Part shown: piece after piece, positions 8,372 through 14,514 of the stretch
Position numbering within the stretch: position 1 is the first letter of the stretch
Layout: the number at the start of each line of letters is the position of its first letter
IMG/VR virus record: IMGVR_UViG_3300037258_000145
Location: 23,684 to 87,683 of that record
DNA: 64,000 bases
From: a virus
Strand: one strand, 5' to 3'
Translations under genes and position numbers: made by a program
Notes under the pieces: model-generated
The model's input: the letters and a program-made list of their open reading frames with translations, nothing else
Database searches by the model: none
Told to the model about the DNA's origin: nothing

Positions 8372-8911
8372 CAGGGGTCGACGCCAGGATTGTTCGGGTT
8401 GTAGTAGCTGCCAGGCAGGAAGTTGGCAGTCTCTTCGACGGTCATCACCATGTCGGCGGCGAAGAGGGCGAAACCCTGGCCTGAAGCGTTGGCCCTGATC
8501 CGGGTGTAGTCGACCGACCACTTCTCCCCGACATTCAAGAACTGGGTCTGGAACCCCGTCACCGGATCGGTCCACGGCACCACGGCGTCTGCTGGGTAGA
8601 CGAGGAACTGCGCCAGGACTTGGTCGATCACAAGCGGAAAAGCTGTATCGAGGGCGGGATCATCGAGATTCATTCCTTGCGTCAGTTGGATGTCGACCTG
8701 CCAGGTGAACTTGTAGAAGCCCTGAGGACGAGGAGCGGACTGACGGGCACCGGTCATGCGTCCGCCCCAGATGTAGGCCGCTGGCGCACTGGCACTGTTG
8801 GCCATGACAGGATCGCTGATGTATGCCTGAACCGGATCGGTCTGTGGCGTCCCGAGCCCATCGAGCTGCCCGAAGATCCAGCGCTGGAGGCTTGCTAACG
8901 TAGCTGCTCAC
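8371..8911 (-). CDS. Probable neck/head-tail completion protein, apparent +1 shift at its start
   Basis: The main frame (8898 down to 8371) encodes about 175 residues beginning LASLQRWIFGQLDG, with a clean protein-like sequence well before the first ATG (8805). The only good start is GTG 8911, which overlaps the upstream stop (GTGA) and gives MSSY, but it is one base out of phase; skipping one base near 8899 gives MSSYLASLQRW. Either an indel or a genuine +1 slip, or a non-canonical start (ACG 8901). Position after the connector gene suggests a neck, tail-completion or tail-terminator role; the family is not recognised. Confidence 0.6.
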
Positions 8912-8991
8912 CTGCTCCCATCAGCACGCGGCCAACCCAAGCCCTGTTCTTTGCGCTTGAGATACTCTACGTCTGACCTGTGCGATCTCAT
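8908..8991 (-). CDS. 27-residue small protein between connector and neck genes
   Basis: ATG 8991 lies just after the connector stop, and TGA 8910-8908 overlaps the next GTG (GTGA). The sequence is charged (KRKEQ) with a C-terminal Gly/Arg tail. It is too short for family assignment; tight coupling supports it. Confidence 0.45.
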   Translation of the reverse strand: MRSHRSDVEYLKRKEQGLGWPRADGSR

Positions 8992-8994
8992 CTA

Positions 8995-10074
8995 CTAATA
9001 CACACGCGAAAACGGCCTCACAGCCGCCGCCGCCATCTTCTGGGCCGTCATGATCGTCTCTTCGATCGTGACTACCCTGCCGTCGCCCGTGATGCTGAGC
9101 GTCGCTAGACCTTGCTGTAACGCCCATGCTTTGGCGTACAGCGCCGTACCCTGTCTTACCCCTCTCGGCATCGCGGTCACCAGTACCGGGGCCGTGTGAG
9201 CGAACTGAGTGGGGTTTGCGAGGGTCAGGGTGCCCGGCCCCACAGGGACGATGACCGAACTCCAATAGGGCGTGGACGCGTTGGAGGGAGCCTGGACGCC
9301 TGACGGAGAACCGGGGCCGTTGGCGATGGTGCACTGCCAGGTATTGGCTGAGGTGTCGTTCACCAGCGCGCCGGGCCAGTAGTTGCCTGTCGATGAGTAC
9401 GTAGCCGGTGTCGGGTAGCTCACCGAGGCGCACTGCACCACCTCGGCGTTGGGGCCGTCCAGGATGTCGAGGGCGGCGCCGAGCATCCCGCACACCTCGT
9501 CGACCTGGATCGTCGCCGCGCTCTTGGCGCAGTTGGCCGTCAATTGGCCATGGGGCCAGCCGTGGAGATAGTTGACCCACCACTCCAGCCCACCGCGTCC
9601 CAGCCCTCCCCCATAGCCCCAACTGAGCCCACCTGCTATCTGGATGGCGTTGTTACCGCCTCCGAACCCCGCCGGGGCAGACGAGCCGTACACGCCGAGC
9701 GGTCGTCTCTCAGGCCACAGAGCGCCCGCCTGGGCCACGGTCCATGTCTTGGGGTACGCCACCTGTGCCGCCGTGAAAGCACCGAAGGGAACCGAGACGA
9801 TGGGGTTGTACGAGCACAGGAGCCGTCCGTTGCCGTTGGACAGGATCGAAGCGCGGTGATCGGGCATGTACCAGTCCTCAGAGACGTACTGGCAGGGGAG
9901 GGACTGGTTGCATTCCCGGTTGACCTCGGAGGTGGCGAACTCGCAGACGACGAGCAGAGCGGCGACATTGACCGGATCAGACGGCTTGGTACTGCCTGCC
10001 TGGCCCATCGTCGACCAGCTCACACCTAAAGGCATCGCTACCAGGTCGGCTGGCTCAAGGAAGGGGGCGGACAT
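8995..10074 (-). CDS. Head-tail connector/adaptor-like protein
   Basis: 359 residues. The N-terminus (FLEPADLVAMPLG, then helices with ECNQ) and a C-terminal helix of repeated Ala resemble gp6/gp15-type head-tail adaptors, which pack alpha-helices under the portal. A beta-rich insert of about 150 residues occupies the middle. ATG 10074 overlaps the upstream stop (TGATG). The location between capsid and neck genes agrees. Family assignment is by position and pattern only. Confidence 0.55.
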   Translation of the reverse strand: MSAPFLEPADLVAMPLGVSWSTMGQAGSTKPSDPVNVAALLVVCEFATSEVNRECNQSLPCQYVSEDWYMPDHRASILSNGNGRLLCSYNPIVSVPFGAFTAAQVAYPKTWTVAQAGALWPERRPLGVYGSSAPAGFGGGNNAIQIAGGLSWGYGGGLGRGGLEWWVNYLHGWPHGQLTANCAKSAATIQVDEVCGMLGAALDILDGPNAEVVQCASVSYPTPATYSSTGNYWPGALVNDTSANTWQCTIANGPGSPSGVQAPSNASTPYWSSVIVPVGPGTLTLANPTQFAHTAPVLVTAMPRGVRQGTALYAKAWALQQGLATLSITGDGRVVTIEETIMTAQKMAAAAVRPFSRVY

Positions 10075-10280
10075 CAGCCCACCATAGCGATAGCGGCTTG
10101 GCGCACCTCAACTGGCTCAGAGCGTAGGCACCGGGCGCAGAGCTGGCGGTTGCCGTCGGAGATGTAGCGAACGTGCTTGGTGCACACCGACGTCCCACAG
10201 GAGCCGCAAATGGCCACGGGCGCGGGGTTGGCGCGACGCTTCATGCCGCCACACAACCCGCACCCGTTCGACTTCGCCAT
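10074..10280 (-). CDS. Small zinc-ribbon protein
   Basis: 68 residues with three CxxC pairs (CGLC, CGSC, CARC), enough for two zinc sites. It lies between head genes and is one of many mini zinc proteins here. Function unknown. Confidence 0.65.
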   Translation of the reverse strand: MAKSNGCGLCGGMKRRANPAPVAICGSCGTSVCTKHVRYISDGNRQLCARCLRSEPVEVRQAAIAMVG

Positions 10281-10283
10281 TGC

Positions 10284-10667
10284 TTACTTGGCACTACCGG
10301 CTGTGACCTGCTCGCGATGGGAGGCGGCGAGGGCGCGGAGGGCTTGGCCCATTTCGAGTTGGCCCATCTGCTGCTCATGCTCCACGGCCAGTCTCTCGTC
10401 CACCGTCAAAGGCACGGACTTCGGCTGTACGCCTGAGTGCTGGACGGTGGCCAGGATGGCGGCTTCGCAGGCCGGGGCACACGAGATGCGCCATACCCGG
10501 TCCTGGTCGGACTCGAGCGCCGGCTCTTCGACGTCGACCGGCTCGACAGGGTCAAGGGACAGATCGGCATTGTCAGGCAACCGACGGACTTTTACGGTGT
10601 CGGTGATCTTGTGCTCATGACCGCCGATGGAGATGGAGGTCAAATCATGGTGTAAAAATACGGTCAT
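10284..10667 (-). CDS. Hypothetical head-region protein
   Basis: 127 residues from ATG 10667, which overlaps the upstream stop (ATGA) and follows AAGGAGA by 7 nt. Acidic middle (VEPVDVEEP) and a helical Gln/Ala-rich C-terminus. Not recognised; location suggests a head accessory or joining role. Confidence 0.65.
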   Translation of the reverse strand: MTVFLHHDLTSISIGGHEHKITDTVKVRRLPDNADLSLDPVEPVDVEEPALESDQDRVWRISCAPACEAAILATVQHSGVQPKSVPLTVDERLAVEHEQQMGQLEMGQALRALAASHREQVTAGSAK

Positions 10668-11011
10668 TGGTCGTTCTCCTTTACTTCGGGATGTTCGCTG
10701 GGCTTTCCGGGGCCATCCATCACCATGGGCCCGCCGCATTTGGGACAAGGCGACTGCGCGTGAAATTGGAAGCCCGCGAAGCCGCATGTGAGACAGTGAG
10801 TGCCTTTGGACTTCGGCGGGTTGACAGAAGCGGCCTCGACGACAAAGCCGTCCGAGTTGCGCTTCATGGCGGCAATGTGTTCGGGATTGTTGACCTCGAT
10901 GTGACCGGCGCGGTTGGAGCGGTAAACAGTGCCGTCTTCCATCGTCACGCCGGTACAGCCTGTTGGGAGGCCGTCGCGCTTTTTGTAGGACTCAACCAGC
11001 ATGCGGGTCAC
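10664..11011 (-). CDS. Head-region protein with C-terminal zinc ribbon
   Basis: 115 residues. N-terminal part (TGVTMEDGTVYRSNRAGHIEV) resembles short phage head proteins that carry a small beta-hairpin unit. C-terminal CLTC and CPKC form a zinc ribbon. GTG 11011 overlaps the upstream stop (GTGA). Confidence 0.65.
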   Translation of the reverse strand: MTRMLVESYKKRDGLPTGCTGVTMEDGTVYRSNRAGHIEVNNPEHIAAMKRNSDGFVVEAASVNPPKSKGTHCLTCGFAGFQFHAQSPCPKCGGPMVMDGPGKPSEHPEVKENDQ

Positions 11012-11469
11012 TCGGACTCACGCTCAACCGTCACGGGGCCATGTTGGTTGAGACGGTGAACAGACCCGTGCGAAGCCCAACCGGTCGCCACCGCCATAGC
11101 GTCAGCGATCATGCCGACCGTCCATGAGACCTCTTCGCGTGAACTGAAGTCCCACGACAAGCGCCCATCCAAGACCAAGCTCCAACGCCACGGACCGGGG
11201 TGCGGCTGGACTACGTACGGCTCGACAAGGCTCTGAGCCTCATCCGTGCTCTCGCCAGCGAGATTGGTGAACGGGTAAACCTGCTGGCCATCTTCATCGA
11301 CCGGGACCCGGAATACCTCGATATAGGGCACCTTGCACCCGCGGTACGAGACCTCGCAGAGCGTGACCGACGGGTTCCGGCTCATCATCATGACAAGAGG
11401 ACGATCCTCGCGACCCTCATCAACTTGAGCTTGCTCTAGGTGGGTCTGATCATCGGGTAATGGGGTCAT
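11008..11469 (-). CDS. Hypothetical protein
   Basis: 153 residues from ATG 11469 with AGGAGG 8 nt upstream. Mixed alpha/beta, with a Met-rich stretch (VMMMSRNP) and no recognised motif. First gene downstream of the capsid-gene endonuclease and overlapped by the zinc-ribbon gene. Confidence 0.65.
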   Translation of the reverse strand: MTPLPDDQTHLEQAQVDEGREDRPLVMMMSRNPSVTLCEVSYRGCKVPYIEVFRVPVDEDGQQVYPFTNLAGESTDEAQSLVEPYVVQPHPGPWRWSLVLDGRLSWDFSSREEVSWTVGMIADAMAVATGWASHGSVHRLNQHGPVTVERESE

Positions 11470-11487
11470 TTTGGGGCCTCCTGGGGA

Positions 11488-12348
11488 CTAGGCGGGTGAG
11501 AGATAGGTGGATAGACGGGAGAAGTCGCGGGCCTTGATCTCGGCCTCGGAGAGACGAAGGACGGTGACGCCCTGCTCGGTGAGATAGGCATCTCGCACGG
11601 CCTCTCGGTCCGCATTGCGTCCGTCGTGGTAGTAGGCGCCGTCGGCCTCGATATCAAGACGTAGCGAGGGAACGTAGATGTCGAGCGTGTACGGGCCCTG
11701 AGGCTTGTGGACTAAGTAGGGGACCTCAGCCTCGGTCAGGTACGTCATGACGCCAGCCTCGGGCTTGGTGATGTGATGACCGCCCCTGATGCCGCGGTTC
11801 GCTTTGGCAATCGAGGTCAGAATGGGTTCTCGCTCGGCAGGTCCCATCTTCGCCCAACGGGCTTTGGCCGACTCGCTAGCCTTCTCCCTGGACTCAGGGG
11901 TCCACTTGCGGTAGGGGTTCTTCTTGCGATCAAGCCGGACCTGCGCCAACAGAGTGCGAAAGCGGTCGGCGTATTCGGGGTCGCTCTTGATCCAGCGGAA
12001 GTGCTGAGTGAACTCAACGCCCGACTTGGCACCGGCCGGTTTCAGCCAGTGAGTCTCAGCGAAGGCCGTCAAGAGAGCGTCCTGACGTTCCCTTTTGCGC
12101 TCTTCGTCAACCGGTCGACCGGTGCCTGTTGCCCGACCAGTTTTCAAGCCCTCGGCTTGACGCTCAAGGGTGACGATCTCCATGGCCTCTCGGTACTCAG
12201 GATCACTGAGCAGCCAGCGCTCATGTCGAGAACGAGGAATGCCGACGCGTTCGCAGGAAGAAGTGATGTGCCCCGACTCCCTGTAGTGCGTCAGCATCTC
12301 TTCCTTCCAGGCCGCTTGTACTTCCGGGGCCGGTCCTTTTCTGGGCAT
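11488..12348 (-). CDS. Homing-type endonuclease, HTH repeats plus DUF559/Vsr-like nuclease
   Basis: 286 residues. Residues ~1-130 hold two helical repeats with RWLLSDPEY and FRWIKSDPEY, DNA-binding in style. Residues ~145-170 resemble NUMOD3-type segments (TPESREKASESAKARW). Residues ~205-280 match the PD-(D/E)xK fold of DUF559/Vsr nucleases (LDIYVPSLRLDIEADG). It stands alone directly after the capsid gene, as free-standing homing endonucleases do. Its SD (AGGAGA, 8 nt from ATG) is paired in a 10-bp stem and it has its own -10 box. Cleavage site unknown; the nuclease fold is inferred from motif. Confidence 0.7.
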   Translation of the reverse strand: MPRKGPAPEVQAAWKEEMLTHYRESGHITSSCERVGIPRSRHERWLLSDPEYREAMEIVTLERQAEGLKTGRATGTGRPVDEERKRERQDALLTAFAETHWLKPAGAKSGVEFTQHFRWIKSDPEYADRFRTLLAQVRLDRKKNPYRKWTPESREKASESAKARWAKMGPAEREPILTSIAKANRGIRGGHHITKPEAGVMTYLTEAEVPYLVHKPQGPYTLDIYVPSLRLDIEADGAYYHDGRNADREAVRDAYLTEQGVTVLRLSEAEIKARDFSRLSTYLSPA

Positions 12349-12356
12349 CGTACAAA

Positions 12357-12396
12357 TCTCCTAGGGCTAGGCACACTCGGCCTTGACCCTAGGAGA
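12357..12396 (-). promoter_or_regulatory. SD-sequestering hairpin of the endonuclease gene
   Basis: TCTCCTAGGG (12396-12387) pairs perfectly with CCCTAGGAGA (12366-12357) over a 20-nt loop. The 3' arm contains the SD of the endonuclease gene. Read-through RNA from the capsid gene would fold and hide the SD. RNA started from the -10 box at 12403-12398 would begin near 12391, inside the 5' arm, leaving only about 5 bp. Confidence 0.65.
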
Positions 12397-12397
12397 T

Positions 12398-12403
12398 AGC
12401 TTA
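12398..12403 (-). promoter_or_regulatory. -10 box (TAAGCT) for the endonuclease
   Basis: TAAGCT as in the leaderless set, but here about 50 nt upstream of ATG 12348, so this transcript would have a leader. No convincing -35 box. Confidence 0.45.
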
Positions 12404-12509
12404 CCACCTTTTGTTACCCCAATACTATCGATCCATCCTTATGACACGGTGTTCTGAAGCAGTGCTGCATTCCCGTGACTTGCGGCGTCTTTAGAATTGG
12501 GGTGCACGC

Positions 12510-14498
12510 TCAAAAATACGGCGTTGACGTGCCTGAAGACTGTTGAAGACCGCTAATCAATCCTAAATATTGGGGTGCGGCACAAAAGAATGAGCCGAAA
12601 CGAAGGATGCTTTGCCTGAACGTAGGATCGATTACCGGCCAGCCGATCTGCGCGTAGTCCTGGACCATCACGTTCTCCATGACGTTGCCCAGGTTGTTTT
12701 GCGTCTGGGGCAGCGTGTAGGACAGGAACAATGCCATGCCCTGGGTCATGTACGGATGGACCACGATCTCGGGCATGGACCTCGTGACCGGGTTGACCAC
12801 GTTGGACACGGCGGCGCCGGCGGTAACGCCGGCCATCTCGGTCTGTTGGATCCGGAGCTGATAAGCGGCTACGGATTCGGACAGGATCGAGTTGTTGAGC
12901 GTGGTGGCGTCGTTGGGGCTCGTCATGATCTCGCTCGGGTTGGCGAAGTAGCCGTTGGTCCCGTTGAACATTTGCTGGAGGGCGGTTTGGACCACGCTCA
13001 CGTTGAGCGGGAGCCCTATGCCCTCTTTGTAGTAGCCGGGGTTGACGGCCGGGGAGCTTCCGGGGCCGGGGTAGGGGCCTGAGCCTGAGTTGTAGCTCCG
13101 ACCGCTGACGACGGCGATGATCGACTCCATGCGGTTCGTGGAGCCGGTGCCGGTGTCCGCGCTCGGGGGGTTGGCTCCCGTGGTGGGCAGCGCGCCCTGG
13201 AGCGTGAACTTGGTGGCGCCGACGATCCCGTTCAGGGTGTTGAGGCCGACGAACTGGAACAGGCTGGTCCGGGCGGGCTGGGTCGAGGAGTTGTTCCCGA
13301 TGTAGATCTTGTAGCCCATGGCCCCGTTTACGAGCGGCAGGGTTACGTCGATCACCGAGGTTCCCGTGGTGGCCGTGGTGGACTCGGCGGCAGTGGCGTT
13401 GTAGGTTGTCTCGCCCCAGAAGTCGAGCGCCGTCACGGTGACCCAGATGTTGGTACCACCGGCAAAGGTGATCGGGGTCTCGCCCGTTCCGGCGTTCCTG
13501 GTGGCGATCGTGGCCGTGGTCGGAGTGGCCAGGGCTTGCGAGCTGGACGCCAGGATGTCGTGCTCTTCGAGCAGCATGAACTCTTGGAGCAGGATCATCG
13601 CCGCCAAACCGAACACGTCATCGTAGCCCTGGCCCGCGAATTGGGCCAGCCAGGACACGCCTTCAGTCAGGGCGAAGAACTTGTACGGGATCATCAGGTC
13701 GTACGCCGTCTGGGTGCCCGAAGCCGGCAACGCGTTGGGCCAGGACGAGAAGCTGCCGCCGAAGAACTCAGAGGTGGAGTCGTCCTGGAGGGTACCGAGC
13801 TGGCCCGGGAGCGAACCGGTGATGCTCGCCATGATCTTGGCCCGGTGGTACGTGCCCTGGCCGGGAACGCGCGGGAGCTTGTTCCGGAGCAGGGTGTACA
13901 CGGGGTAGATCGTGCGCACGAACGGCACCAGGTCGTAGGGCACGAAGCCGGACGACAGGGGGCTTGTCAGGGCGATGGTCTTGTTCGACCGTCCTTTGCC
14001 GCCCTTTAGGAGCGACTGGCTCATGTTCTGGGCCGAGAATTGCGTCATGAACTGCATCGGTCCGCGCAGTTCAGGGCAGAAGCTCTTTAGGACCTTGTCG
14101 CCCTTGTACATGGACTTGTGGATCACTTCGTCCAAGGTGGCGGAGGCGAACGCCTCCAGGCGGGCTGAGGTGTTCATGTCGAGCCCGGCACCGTTCAGGC
14201 GCATGGCGGGGTCCTGGATGCGGGCTCCTGCGCTCTTGAGGGCCGGGTTGATGTCCCAGCGCTGGCCGATGTTCTGGGTCCCGTAGCCGCCGATGAGACC
14301 CTTCAGGGCCGCACTGCGGACTTCGGACGCCTTGGAGTAACGACCGCCTTCGATGGCGTCCTGCCAGTCGAGCACGCCGAGCCCGCCGCGGTGAGAACCA
14401 CCGGGAGCTTGGTCGAGCCTGGACTTCAGGCTGGTAAAGGGATTGACGTTCAGGTCTCCCTGCGCGCCTTGCTCCCGTGAGAATGCGGTAAAGGTCAG
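12510..14498 (-). CDS. Major capsid protein (HK97-fold type with insertion domain)
   Basis: 662 residues from CTG 14498 after AGGAGGGCAT. The CTG start adds 41 residues (TFTAFSREQGAQGDLNVNPF) ahead of the first GTG. Arguments for capsid: size, position after protease/scaffold, an N-terminal helical part, a GGSFSSWPNALPASGTQT segment, and a C-terminal PEIVVHPYMTQGMALFLSYT region like the P-domain/spine of HK97-fold capsids. Residues ~320-420 look like an Ig/FnIII-like insertion that may project from the capsid. A short near-copy of its 3' end follows its stop codon. Confidence 0.75.
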   Translation of the reverse strand: MTFTAFSREQGAQGDLNVNPFTSLKSRLDQAPGGSHRGGLGVLDWQDAIEGGRYSKASEVRSAALKGLIGGYGTQNIGQRWDINPALKSAGARIQDPAMRLNGAGLDMNTSARLEAFASATLDEVIHKSMYKGDKVLKSFCPELRGPMQFMTQFSAQNMSQSLLKGGKGRSNKTIALTSPLSSGFVPYDLVPFVRTIYPVYTLLRNKLPRVPGQGTYHRAKIMASITGSLPGQLGTLQDDSTSEFFGGSFSSWPNALPASGTQTAYDLMIPYKFFALTEGVSWLAQFAGQGYDDVFGLAAMILLQEFMLLEEHDILASSSQALATPTTATIATRNAGTGETPITFAGGTNIWVTVTALDFWGETTYNATAAESTTATTGTSVIDVTLPLVNGAMGYKIYIGNNSSTQPARTSLFQFVGLNTLNGIVGATKFTLQGALPTTGANPPSADTGTGSTNRMESIIAVVSGRSYNSGSGPYPGPGSSPAVNPGYYKEGIGLPLNVSVVQTALQQMFNGTNGYFANPSEIMTSPNDATTLNNSILSESVAAYQLRIQQTEMAGVTAGAAVSNVVNPVTRSMPEIVVHPYMTQGMALFLSYTLPQTQNNLGNVMENVMVQDYAQIGWPVIDPTFRQSILRFGSFFCAAPQYLGLISGLQQSSGTSTPYF

Positions 14499-14508
14499 AT
14501 GCCCTCCT
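14496..14508 (-). promoter_or_regulatory. SD plus CTG start of the capsid gene
   Basis: AGGAGG-GCAT-CTG, a 4-nt gap. It sits 7 nt after the protease/scaffold stop. The same CAT-CTG context recurs at other structural genes. Confidence 0.6.
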
Positions 14509-14514
14509 GGGGTA

